The notes beneath the pieces were generated by a model. It did not search any database, was not told where the DNA came from, and saw nothing but the letters and a program-made list of their open reading frames with translations. From Thalassia testudinum (lineage: Eukaryota; Streptophyta; Magnoliopsida; Alismatales; Hydrocharitaceae), in the NCBI GenBank assembly GCA_037157565.1, contig JAZHRO010000014.1:100223501-100287500 (forward strand): a DNA stretch of 64,000 bases, written 5' to 3'. Positions 12,753 through 23,329 of the stretch are shown piece after piece (position 1 is the stretch's first letter; each line of letters opens with the position of its first letter). Made by a program: the position numbers and the translations under genes.

Positions 12753-12786
12753 CCATACCGGCCGTGCGAACGCACGGACGGTATGG
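12753..12786 (+). promoter_or_regulatory. Palindrome upstream of the C LTR TATA box
   Basis: The arms ccataccg and cggtatgg enclose ccgtgcg-aa-cgcacgg with one unpaired base on each side. The same palindrome is at 57977-58010 in F, and a version with different outer arms is at 19307-19334 in D. Confidence 0.65.
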
Positions 12787-12858
12787 GTCTCCTTCTTCCG
12801 GCGTCCTCCGGCGAGGGAGACACGTCGTCTCCCTCCGCCCTCCTCTCTGATTCCGCCC

Positions 12859-12867
12859 CTATAAATA
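12859..12867 (+). promoter_or_regulatory. TATA box of C 5' LTR
   Basis: ctataaata followed by ccccc, 72 bases after the palindrome. It is conserved at the same spacing in F. Confidence 0.7.
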
Positions 12868-14688
12868 CCCCCGTCGCTCCGCCGTTCTTGTAAGCTCGGT
12901 CCTGACGGAGAAACACCCTCTTTTCACTCTCTTCCCACTCCAACAGGAAGCCCTCCAGCTCCGGCGGATTTTTCCCTCCTCCTCCTCGTCGTTCTGCCGC
13001 ACTACCAGCAGCAGGGCTGCCTTCCCCTGCTCTTCCCGCGCCGCGCCACACCCAGCGCGTGCCTCTCCAGCCCTCTCCTCGCCGTCGCTCCTTCCTCTGG
13101 GCAGCTTCTTCTCCGGCGACAGTCGATACGACTGTCGCCTGTTCCGGCCCCTCCTTGTTCTGTTAAGTAGGTACAACTTCTCACCTTTCTCCCCTCTCCC
13201 TTTTCCTCACTTTAAACCCTTACTGTCGCCCTCGATTCCGACCAATCGCCCTCACCTTCTCCACCTCCGGCCACACTCCGGTGACCCACTCCCATCACTC
13301 CAGCACCCCACACGGCTCGCCGACCTGCACATAATCTCCGCCTCCTCACCCTGATCCATTTCCGCCCTTCCAATTCCCACCACCCGACCTCTGCAAATCC
13401 ACCAAACACACCCACTTCCCGACCCACAGTCCGACCTAGGGCAGCCCTTAGGCTCCGCCCCGCCACCTGCACCCCCCCGACCACCTTCGTCGTGCCACGG
13501 CGAAGGTCCTCCGCGTTTCTGATTGGGCCGAGAGGCCGTTTCTCTGTGGGCAGGTACCTGCGCTGGCCGCCGCCATTGTTGAAGCGAAGCAGCTTCTTCA
13601 CCTGCTGCCCTAGGTGTGCCACGCCCAGGTCACGCTCCCAGGCAGTGCGAGGCGTCTTCGCAAAATACCAGGCTGCAGTTGAGGCGAAGCTCTCGCGCGA
13701 AGCCCCCGCGCTTCGCCTCGACTGCCGATGCTTCCTCTGCGCAGGCATCCAAATTGGGGTGGGACATTTAGTCCCACCTCGGAAAGCCATTGAGGCGAAC
13801 GGGCGCTTAAAGGCAAAAAGTGCCTTAAGCTGTTCGCCTCAGTTCACGGGGTGAGGTCCCCTTCACCCGCCCGACTACCCGGCCTCGTCCGCACGCACGC
13901 CTCGCGGACCTGGCCCGACCCGACTAAGCCCGACCTGCACTCCTCGCCCACCACCGCACGCCGGTGGGCCTGGACCCGGGCGCGACCCGCGTACCCGATT
14001 ACCCGGTTGCTCTGGGAGAGCTTTCCTAAGAGCGGCTTCTGTGAAAGAGAAATGCGGGTGGGGGAGGGTAGAGTAGGTTTTGCCATCTCTGATTGGAACT
14101 TTGAGTGTGCAGGCACAGGTGCAGGGACTGCGGAAGGGCTGAAGAGAAGAAGAAGAAGACTGAAGGAAGGAGCACCGAGCGGCACTGTAGCAGCGGCGAC
14201 TTAAGTCGTCTGAGTGGAAAATCAGACGACGCTCTGAAGGCAGAAAAGAAAGAAGAAGAACATCACCACTGCTGCAGATAAAGAAGATAGAAAGAAAAAG
14301 AAGAAAGAAGGAGAGACGACGTCCTGACAGCAAAAGCAGAAGAAGAGCACGAGAAGAAGATCAGAAGAAAGAAGTAAAAAGAAGATCTGAAGAACAGAAG
14401 GCAGAAGAAGACCACAAGGAGATAAACAAAGAAGAAGAAACCAAAAGCCAAAGAGAAGAGAAAACAAAGAGGAAGAAAGAAGAGAAGAAGATTTTCATCT
14501 CTCTCCCTCTCTCTCTCTCTTTATCTTTTGTAATAAGAATTTGTACCCCTAGAATACAACTTGCTCCCTGAGTTCGACCTCGGGAACTCTTTATTTTCCG
14601 AGTAAAAAAATTATATATTTGAAATGATGGCAATAACTGGCTATACTACAACGCTATAACAAAACCTAGTTGTCGCCACGTCATTTCT

Positions 14689-14706
14689 TGGCGCAGTTGC
14701 TGGGGA
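14689..14706 (+). other. Primer-binding site (tRNA-Asp) of C
   Basis: tggcgcagttgctgggga is complementary to the tRNA-Asp 3' end with two changes. It follows the LTR after the spacer tttct. Confidence 0.85.
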
Positions 14707-15762
14707 GCAACGGCTATTCTAGAGGTAAACATTCCTGTTTCTTTTCTGATAATCTCCTCTCTTTTGTGCAGCTACAGGAAATCAAGAAGACAAGCAACCG
14801 CACGACAACCACTCCGAGGACAGGTAATTTTTTCCTCTCGCTATTAACCCCTAAACTCTAAAGAGGAAGAAAAGAAAAGAACAAGCAATATAGGGCTAAC
14901 CTGTCTTCCATGCTTAGTAACCATAAAAAGTTGCATGTTTTCAACCCATTATTCCTGCACACTATTAAGGGTATTTAAGGGCTAACACATTCTTGCTTGA
15001 GCCCTAATTACCCAACAAAGAGCTAACTGGACCAAGTAGAGCCAACCTAGGATCCAACACTAGGGATTTAGAGACACACTCCTTAAGCAAGAATTGAGAA
15101 AACCAAATGAAGTGTGCCCAAGCCCTTGTCTGAAAATACCTATTCAAAGAAAACCTAAAACAATTGGCTCTCTAAACACTTGAACCCTAAAAGACAAGAC
15201 CCAAAAACTCTCAAAGGAAACAAGAGGTAAAGTTGCCCCCTTGGGTCAACCAACCTTAAATTAGGTCACTCTTTGCACTCAAAGAACTAAAAGTTCAAGT
15301 GAAACCTTAAGCACCCTGATCTTAAAGTAAAAATTGGTAGACTTAAGAGGTCAAGATCCCCATTCTGGTCTACCTGGAACCGCAGTGACAAGAGAGGTCG
15401 GGTGGGGGAAACCCTGTAACCCGTGGGGACGCTCTACCGTGTAGGGGTCTTTGCGGGACTCTCCCTCTCTGGCTACCCAGGTAATTCTCAGGTGGACGAT
15501 CTTTCTAATCAAGGGGTCCATCCGCCCCGCACCTCTATAGTCACCCGACACATTTTTGGGTGTCTTGATTGGGTCCAGCACCTTCTAAACTCATCTCTTC
15601 CAACAGTGCATGTACGGTAGGAGGTCCTTAAGACCACCCTTAAGACCCCCTTTAGAAATTCACTCTCGTCAAGGCCAAGCCTCGACGCCCGTATTCGTGC
15701 AGCAACCCCCTCACATTATTCTCTCTTCTGATTCAGAACCAAGTTCTTCTTCTTCCCCCATC
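14707..15762 (+). other. C leader (untranslated)
   Basis: About 1.06 kb between the primer site and the gag start, nearly identical to F's leader at 59913-60974. A gaggtaaac...ttttgtgcag stretch (about 14720-14770) looks like a short intron or splice-acceptor remnant. No convincing long reading frame is present. Confidence 0.6.
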
Positions 15763-17411
15763 ATGGCTCAGCCAGTTGAGGAAGAAAACAATCTGGAGCA
15801 CCAGCTCCAGTGACTCAATGACCTCTTCCAAAACTTCGTGCACCCACCATAGCGTCCTATGATGCGGGACCACTACAATCCTACTGCGGTGGCTATTGAG
15901 CCTTGAGTCAGAATCCCGACTAGAGGACCTGATTCCGAATTGAAGCCCAACATGATTCATGCTATACCTAAATTCCATGGGCTTAATTCCGAAGATCCCT
16001 TCTAGCACATCAAACAGCTAAAGCATCTGGCCCAAACTTTTGGGTCAGATGCGCAAAATTGGGATATTCTTCTCATGAAGATGTTCTCCTTTTCTCTTAT
16101 GGACAAGGCCGCCCATTGGTATCAAACTCAGACCCGGCCGATCAACACTTGGGAAGAACTTCAATCCGAGTTTTTGAAAAAGTTTTTTCCCGTTGGTCGG
16201 ACCAACGCCTTGCGCCATCAGATTACACACTTCACTCAACAATCAGGAGAACCTCTCCATGAGGCATGGGATCATTTTCAGGATCTCATGAGAAAGTGCC
16301 CCCATCACGGAGTTCCTAAATGGGAACAGGTCCAATCTTTTTACCAGGGACTCCGTGAGGACATCCGCCTTTTCGCCAATGCAACTTGTGGAGGAAATAT
16401 CATGGGTCAACATGAAGACACCGTGTGGGAGATTCTCGAAAACATGTGCGAGAACTCCATCAACAATGACTCCATGGGATTATTCGACAGGATGAATACC
16501 CGCGCAGCGACGAATCTTAGGGGAGCACATGAGACGCAGGGCCTGTCCGCATCAGTCGATCTGGAATTAATGGCCAGTCGATTGGACAAGGTTTCAATCA
16601 TTGAGAAGAAGGTGGATGAGCTGACTCAGCACTTGCAACGAGCCACCTCTGCGCGTAACTCCTTTGCACAACCTCCTTCCACACAGGAAACTGTGCAAAA
16701 CATTCTCCACCGATCTTCCCCTAGGATGGATCCATATCCATCCCCATCTGATTCTCGGATCGGAGGATCATCCGATCCTATCTACACCAGCCTGGGGAAT
16801 TCCATTCCCCCTTTCCCAGATTCTCTAGAGGTTCCTCAGACCTGCGAGGACCTCAACGCCATCCAGAACGACCCATTCTCCAACACCTACAACCCTGGAT
16901 GGCGAAACCATCCCAATTTTCAGTGGGCGGGAAATTCCCAAACTCAAAGACCACCTTTTCAGTCCCGCCCACAGCCCTCTCGTCATTACCAGCCGCCTCA
17001 GCTTCGGCCCAACCCTACTTATCCATCAGGGCCAAATCAGGATCAAATGTCCCTAATCCTTCAGACTCTGGCTGACATTCAAAAAACGAATGCGGCTATT
17101 CAAAAACAACACAAGGACGAACTTACAGAGGTTAGAACTCAATTGGCCCAGTTGGCAAATTCTCGCCAGCCAGGCACACTCCCTTCCCAACCTCTTCCTA
17201 ACCTGAATAACGTGCCGACCCAGAAGCGCGTTATGAATCCAAATTTAGGCCACGCACAATGGATTTATCAGGCCCCTACTACTCCATCTCCAGATGAGAT
17301 GGAAGCTTCAACTTCTTATGCGGGATTTCAACAGCAGCCACCCCTCTTACCAAACCCAAACCAAAATCAGGCCGGAATAAATTCTGTAACAACACGTAGT
17401 GGTAAAACAAC
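15763..17411 (+). pseudogene. gag: Gag of element C, with four stop codons and cut by element D
   Basis: Gag forms the particle that packages element RNA. The start mirrors F's MAQPVEEENN. The core of the retrotransposon Gag domain is readable (LMKMFSFSLMDKAAHWYQ, FLKKFFPVGRTNALRHQITH, HEAWD, FQDLMRKCPHHG), followed by a Pro/Gln/Asn-rich C-terminal part. Premature stops are at 15811 (TGA), 15850 (TAG), 15904 (TGA) and 16003 (TAG). F has CGA, CAG, CGA and CAG at these codons, so each is one C-to-T change. The frame is then split at 17412 by D's LTR, just after a TRSGKTT-like sequence shared with A, B and F. No zinc knuckle is visible. Confidence 0.88.
17407..17411. repeat. Target site of element D (acaac)
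   Basis: These are the last bases of C before D's LTR. F shows the uninterrupted sequence here (gacaactcaagac at about 62620). The second copy of the duplication was lost in the deletion ending at 42000. Confidence 0.65.
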
Positions 17412-19213
17412 TGTTCGTCAACGCTTTTGTGCTGTTTGTTAAAAGATAATATCGCGTTGTAGTATAGTCGCTAAAGCGTTCAAAACAAATAAAGATTTTT
17501 ATTACTCAAAAATCGGAGTATCCGAGGTCGAACACAGGGAGCAAATGGAATTTACTACTAGTCAAAATGTAATTGAACACTCTAATTTACTCAAAATATC
17601 AATTCAAATGTGAATGTATGCAATTAAAAGTTATTAGGATAAAAATATGAAATTGGACGTTGCAATTAAAAGTTATTAGGACAAAAATATGAAATTGGAC
17701 GTCTGATCTTGTGATCAGACGTCTTAAAAGTATTTTCCCTTTTCTTCTTGATTATCCTTCTTCTTTCTGCCTTGCGAAGCCTTTCTTTCCTTCCTTCTTC
17801 TTTTGATCTCCCGTGTCTTTTGCTTCTGCCTTGCTCTACCTTGCTTCTTACTCTTCTCTTCTGTGGTCTTGCCTTGCTTCTCTCTTCTCTGTTCTTCCTG
17901 CCTTTCCTTCTGCTTTCTTTCTTCTTCTTCTGTCTTCTTCTTTGGCTTGCTTTTCCTTCTTCTGCAGCGGCCAAGTCCTTCTCCTGCGATCAGCCTGCCT
18001 GCACAGGAGCAAAACCTAACCCTTCTCCCTCTACCCGCACGTCTCTTTCTCTCAAACAATTCACTCTGAGCTGCTCTCCCAGAGCCAGAGGCATAATCGG
18101 GTCGGATCGTACCCGGGACCAGGCGCACCTGAAGGTGGTGTGATGCGCGAGGAGTGCGTAGGTCTGGGTCGGGTCCGCCAAGTCTACGTGGTCAGGCCGC
18201 GGATGAGGCGGGTGGGGTCAGTGAGGGACCTCACCCCTGTGCTTACTGAGGCGATAAGAGTATATCACAAAAACAATTTATAGCGTACCTGAGGTTTGTA
18301 ATCCCACGATGTGGGACTAAAGGTTTCGTCCTTCCCTCACGCGCGCCCGCAGACTCTCGTGTGCAATTGCCCACGCTGAAGGCCCTGCTGGTGCTCCTCG
18401 CTGAACTCAGTCACCTCACGACACTTGCGAGAGTCTGCTGCACCTGCTGCCTGGGAAGCCTGACGCCTGCTGCTGCTCCAAGCTTCCTGCTGCTTCGGCT
18501 GTTAATGGCGGCCGGGGCGTTCACCTGAGATTCCACAGAACGGCCTATTGGCCCAATCAGAATAGCTGGAAACCTTCGCCGTAGCACGACGAAGGCGGTG
18601 GGTGATGCTGCAGGTTGCCGGTCGGCCTAGGCGTGCGCGCCTAGGTCAACCTGTGGCCGGAGATGGTGGGTTGGTCGGGGGGTGCTTGTAGAGGTCTGGA
18701 GTGGCAGTGATGGGGTGGAATGGGTTCCTGGTGGTGAGGCGAAACTCACGAGGTGGTTGGCGAGCCGTGTGGAGTGGCGGAGTGGTGTGGACGGCTCGCC
18801 GGAGTGCGGTCGGAGGCGAGGAAGATGGAGGCGGTTAGGTACTGTCGAGGGGTAATCAAGTAAAATAGTTGGGGGAAAAGAGAGAGGAGAGGATGGAGAA
18901 CGTATCTGTGATTGTCTGGAAGGAAGGAAGGTGGCGGAGAGGACGGCTCGTAACTGCCGTCGTCGGGGAAGAAAGACCCTGAGGGAGGAAGCGGCGACGA
19001 AGACGAGGTCAGAAGCGCGCGCGCGGGGTACAACGCGACGCGGGAGGAAGCGGCGGAGAGGACTCTGCTGCTGGTATGGCAGCAGAGCGACGAGAAGGAG
19101 GGGAGGAGGTCGCTGGAGCTTGTGGGTCGTTTGGCCAGAGATGGGAGAGGGAGGAATTTGGAAGGGATCTCCGTCAAAATCAAGCTTAGCCTCTTCGGCC
19201 GGAGTTGTGGGTT

Positions 19214-19222
19214 CTTATATAG
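19214..19222 (-). promoter_or_regulatory. TATA box of D LTR
   Basis: ctatataag on the reverse strand, about 84 bases downstream of the palindrome at 19307-19334. Confidence 0.6.
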
Positions 19223-19306
19223 GCGCTGGACTGGGTGTGCAGGGCGTGAAGGGCACGTAATTGCCTGAGGTTGGTCGCCAGAGATGGAAAGGAGTTAGGA
19301 TACCCA

Positions 19307-19334
19307 AATCTCTCGTGCGTTCGCACGAGAGATT
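19307..19334 (-). promoter_or_regulatory. Palindrome upstream of the D LTR TATA box
   Basis: Two perfect 13-base arms (aatctctcgtgcg and its complement) surround a two-base loop. The core cgtgcgaacgcacg is identical to that in C and F, while the outer arms differ but still pair. Confidence 0.7.
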
Positions 19335-20159
19335 GGGTTCACACCAGCGATTGTAATTGACTTTATAAGGAAGGGAATTCCTCAGAGAATCCTCCTTCCA
19401 TTTCTGGGAGGGAATCTCTGAGGGATTAGAGAGCAATCCCTCTCCGAACCTCGCCGGAGCTCGGTTCTGCCCTAGCAATGGCGGCAAGACCGGTTTGCAA
19501 AGGAGGCGAAGAACCTAGGGGGTTTTCTGCAACGGTATTCAAAAGATAGGGACCAATTTGTGATTTGGGTGTACTAAATTGCAAAGTAGGTCAAGATGAC
19601 CTCTCCTTAGGTCTAAATTTTGGTACAAACCTAATTTGGACCTAAGGAATCCAATGGTGAAGTTGGATTTTAGGTTTGACCTCGTTTGACTAGACATTTT
19701 GCGTAAAAACCCAAATTAGGTTAATTGAAGAGCTAGGACCCTAATCTAGGTCAAACTAGGTTCCAAAGGCCAAATTAAGTGTTCTAAACCCTAGAGTATG
19801 TTTTTCCATGATTTGTAGAGGGTTTACTTGCTTTTTGTTCTGACCGGAACCTTGTTAATTTAAGCAGGTCTGTTTTAGGGTTACCAAGTGTCATTTAGTT
19901 CTTAGATTGCACATGAACCCATTTCTGATTGACTCAACCCACTTTTTATCTCATTTAGACCATTTGACCTATGTTTTGCCTCTGAGAAATCCCATTTTTG
20001 TACTGCAATGGTAAAATTGCAGTTTTAACCTTTATTTCATGTTTTCTTCTCAGAGCACTTGTTCCTTCAGTTAGGCCTTCTTCTAGGTTATGTAGGAGCT
20101 TTTATCTTTTTTATTGGGTCAAAATGAGCTAGTTATGGCTCATGATGAGGCTCTCATCA

Positions 20160-21766
20160 TACCCCCATGCCTAGCTTTTGCTAGTCCCTTAGCAAAATTT
20201 CAAAGTTTTAACTTCCATTCTAGACCCTGAGTGTCTGTCAACAATGACAAGTGCTTCTCCTTTTTTTTTGTGATTAGGTGGGAATGCCGACAATAGGTCT
20301 AGAGGTACTCAAGTACCAACCAAAATCCGGACCTGTTCCGCTTTAGCCTCAGTCTTCTGCAAAGGTTTCTACGGCCCACAGAAACTAACCTAGGGTTTGT
20401 TGGACTCCGCGGTTAAAGCACCCGTGCTTGAGACATTTTTAGCCTAAGTTCAGTTTGCAGTGCGTTTTTTGTAGGAGAGAGATAGAGGATTTATTTGTTT
20501 GGAGAGCTTTTCTCTCTCTTTTCTTTTTATTTCTAGCTTCGGATTAGCTTCTCAACACGGTCAGTATCGGATTCCTCGTCCCCATCACCAATCCTCAAGG
20601 GTCCCTGGCTTTCGAGATTTCGAGATAATCTCGCCCATGGCAACCCTCGAAACCCTGGCTTTCGAGATTTCGAGATAATCCCACCCATGGCGTTTCGTGG
20701 CCGAATTCAGACCCTGGCGATTGACATTTCGTGATAATGCCACCCATGGTATCTGAACCAGCAGAGTGCTTACATGCCCCCAGTAGGATATTTAAATATC
20801 CTAAGAGACAAACACCGAGGAGACGATATGTTGTTACGCATCTTCGAGGGGAATTTCCTGCCTCTCCACGCTGGGAACTCATCCAAGTCAACTTGTGTTG
20901 ATTGGCCGCTCCTAATCTAGGTGACTTTTTCAGAATATTAAACGCTCTTGCGTGTTTTGGATGTTTTATGCGTACTGAACCAGACTGTATGTGAATTTGG
21001 GGTGCTTAGGTTACCGAATCCCGCAAACCGGAGGTCAGTTAACGAGGCCGAATACTTCCTAAGCCTTAGACCTAATACTTAAGTTTTGCATTTTCCTCAA
21101 CCTCTTGAGGATTATCCAGATTTTAACGGATACGTGAATTTTTAAGCTAAAGATACTAGCCTAAAAGGCCTAAGACCAGCGTTCCCGCTAATCTCTTGTT
21201 ATGTTTCCTTAGCACTTTTTCTTTTGTTTCTTTTCTTGATCTGGTCTAGAACTTCAGTTAATTCCTTAATCTTTTACTAATGACTTTTTCTTTTTCCTTT
21301 TGTGCTCCTTTCTTCATTTTTGCTCTTTTTCTCCTCCTTATGATTATATGGCTCACAACATTTCCTCCCTCCCCATTTTTTTGTTCTTTTTCGTAATTTT
21401 TCAATTTTTTGTGTTTTTGACATATGTCAATTTTTTGTGAGAATCCTTCTGATTTTTTTTCTTGGTTTTGTATGTATGCACTTTATCACCCCCCCATGCC
21501 TAAGTTTTGCAATGTCCTCATTGTAAACAGAGGGTGGGAATTAGTGTTGAGGTCAGGGGCTTAGAACAGGATATATCGGGTGGGTGAATGGGTCGGGAAT
21601 GACTGATGCGAACGATTTTAAGCTCTGATACGTGTACCAGAGGTGGGATCAACTGTCTAAGGCTGAACTCAAGGTGCAATAGACGTGGAGTACAGACGGA
21701 TAATCAAACGGGTCTCTATTTTTGAGATGACGGGTTGCCTCCCGTTAAGCGCTAAATTTAATGCCT
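20160..21766 (-). other. D 3' non-coding region with polypurine tract
   Basis: Directly before the LTR (reverse strand) is the polypurine tract gcatgggggta. Further in are three 38-bp repeats (20603-20640, 20653-20690, 20712-20749), a stretch homologous to the A and B 3' regions (20814-20893 against 25030-25108), a second polypurine-like tract with the neighbouring gaggacattgc motif (about 21490-21521), and the post-stop motif cgggaggcaacccg (about 21732-21745). There is no supported gene. Confidence 0.7.
20603..20749 (-). repeat. Three 38-bp hairpin-prone repeats in D
   Basis: The units at 20603-20640, 20653-20690 and 20712-20749 all begin ccctggc and end ccatgg on the + strand. The first contains cgagat...atctcg, which can fold. 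The third is diverged. A and B have a single related unit at the equivalent place. Confidence 0.75.
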
Positions 21767-22065
21767 TCAGCCGAGCGGAAAATGGGGTGGAGAGGGAGTG
21801 GTCAAATCAATGGAGTTTTGGAAAACAGGCACCTTGCTTAAGAGCCTGGTTGGTCCAACCAGGTACTTGTTCAGATCAGTGGGCTGATGATGCAGCCCAA
21901 ACCCAATAAGTCTGGTGGGTTGATAGATGTAGATTAGCAGATGTGGGACCCACCAAATGCAGTGATGTTCTGATAGATATGGAAGTGAAAACTCGAGTTT
22001 GGGCTCAGTCGAATCAGCCTGGTGGGGGTAGGGTTCCGAAAAATAATCAATGTAAGGTGTGGAAT
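21767..22065 (-). pseudogene. C-terminal end of D's polyprotein, truncated
   Basis: About 99 codons remain on the reverse strand, ending in PHFPLG and a stop within the sequence ctcggctga. The A-element polyprotein ends the same way (FTPG in cccggctga), and both are followed by a gggaggnaaccc motif. The upstream part was cut off by the A array, whose LTR edge is at 22066. I recognise no enzymatic domain in what remains; it may correspond to the acidic/proline-rich tail after the protease in A. Confidence 0.5.
22061..22065. repeat. Target site of the A array (ggaat)
   Basis: Five bases of D adjoining the A LTR edge at 22066. The second copy would lie at the right end of the array, which is deleted. 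Confidence 0.5.
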
Positions 22066-22940
22066 TGATAGCGATAATACGCGGTTTGTTAAATACGTCG
22101 TTGTAACGCGCAAAATCGATCAACTCTTAAATTTATATTCCTAGATAGGGGAGTATCTAGGGTCGTCCAAGGAGGCAATATGGTTGCAAAATTGATTCTC
22201 TTGCTTGGAATATATCTCAACTTTCTTTTTGGTAATTTTCAATATACCATTTTTCTTTATTTTTGAACTAAGGCAACATGCGAACTGATGGCGGGAAAAG
22301 TGTTTACACTTCCAATTAAGTAAACAACTCTAAAGTAGCAAGTAGAGCCTCTCCCTAAGCTCACTCTAGGCAAGTGGAGACCTAGAATAACTAGGGAGAG
22401 GAAGTGAAGAATGCTGAAAATAAGCAAAAAGAAATGCAAACAAGATATGCGAAAAAGGCAACTAGATAAGTGATAAAGTGTTTAACAAAAAAGCCTAGTA
22501 GAGGAATGCTTCTACTACTTGATAATTGAAGTAAAAGAAAACACAAATCCTCTAAATAGATGGTGAAGAAGAGGGCTTCTTGCTCCAAGGTTGGTGGCTC
22601 CCAAGCTTGAAAAGAATCCTTCAACTCCTTCCTTGCAGAACTCCGGCAAGGTGATGACCTCCAAGGCAAGCCCTAAGGGGGCGTGCCCTAAGTTTCTCTC
22701 CAAGGGTGGACGTCCACCCTAAGTCCTTCTCCCTTGCCTGGCCGTCCTCCTTGAAGTGGAAGAGTCCTCCTCCTTGGAATGGCCCAAGTTGAAGAGAGTG
22801 GGGAGAAGAAGGCACCAAAAGGGCTGGTGGTGTGCCCCTTTAATCTCCTTCTCTACTCCTTCTCCTTGGGCGTAGGTATAGGTGGATGTAGGTGGAAAAT
22901 ACACTAAAGGAGGATGCCCAAAAATGGTGGTAGGTGGTGG

Positions 22941-22950
22941 CTTTTTATAG
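22941..22950 (-). promoter_or_regulatory. TATA box of LTR A-1
   Basis: ctataaaaag on the reverse strand. The B LTR has tatataaa at the equivalent place. Confidence 0.65.
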
Positions 22951-23036
22951 AATAGGAGGGGGGCTATGATGACCTTTGAAATGGATGGCCAAGATGAGTT
23001 GATGGAGGTGGTTGGAGATCCCATGGCCAAGGAGAG

Positions 23037-23323
23037 TTGGCGCCACCTTAAAGGGCACCAAGGGGTAGTTATGGGTGTTGACACCCTTTGGTGTTGGCGC
23101 CAAAATGGGCATTCTAGAAGGTCATTAGTTGGTGCCACCTTAAGGTTCTAGAAGGGGGGATATGTGGATGGCTAGGATGGCTTATGTGGGTAGGTGTAGG
23201 GTGGATTTAAGGGGCTGAAAGTGGCACCAATATAGAGGTGGTTAGGGGTGGTTTTTGGCGCCAACTTGAAGTGTCTTTTGGTGGAGATAATGGGGTGAAG
23301 GGATGGCTAGGAGGTGGCGCCAA
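23037..23323 (-). promoter_or_regulatory. Cluster of TTGGCGCCAA-type palindromes in the A U3
   Basis: GGCGCC palindromes at 23037, 23094, 23252 and 23315, plus two mutated ones (ggtgcc at 23131, ggcacc at 23223). All six are intact in LTR A-2 (31375-31661). The sites at 23094 and 23252 contain ttttggcgcc, which fits the plant E2F consensus WTTSSCSS. The cluster lies 87-373 bases upstream of the TATA box. Function is inferred. Confidence 0.5.
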
Positions 23324-23329
23324 CTTGAG

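Larger units (their letters stand above)
11939..14683 (+). repeat. 5' LTR of element C (2.75 kb)
   Basis: It starts tgatgagaacctcatc and ends acgtca, five bases before the primer site. U3 begins AT-rich and turns GC-rich from about 12600, with a palindrome and TATA box. Downstream are a second inverted repeat (13758-13778, ggtgggac/gtcccacc around attta), a long gaagaag-type purine tract (14130-14500) and the U5 motif (14560-14600). The last 1.69 kb matches 42008-43696 closely. Confidence 0.9.
17412..20159 (-). repeat. 3' LTR of element D (2.75 kb, reverse strand)
   Basis: Read leftward from 20159 it starts tgatgagagcctcatcatgag and ends ...gacgaaca at 17412. It has the C-type order: palindrome, TATA box (19214-19222), gtccca motif (18300-18320), purine tract (complement of 17735-17960) and U5 motif (complement of 17515-17545). 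It is clearly related to the C LTR but considerably diverged. D's 5' LTR is missing. Confidence 0.85.

Noticed and set aside
13212..14333. Several long overlapping frames on both strands of the GC-rich C LTR (also 42219-43340 and 57754-58617)
   Set aside because: High GC content gives few stops by chance. They overlap each other, lie within LTRs, and F's diverged LTR does not preserve them.
14222..14633. Phe/Leu-rich reverse frames resembling transmembrane proteins
   Set aside because: They arise from the gaagaag-type purine tract in the LTR.
22719..23138. A 139-codon frame in the A LTR, repeated at 31057-31476
   Set aside because: It spans the TATA box and U3/R boundary of an LTR, is absent from LTR A-3 and shows no recognisable domain.
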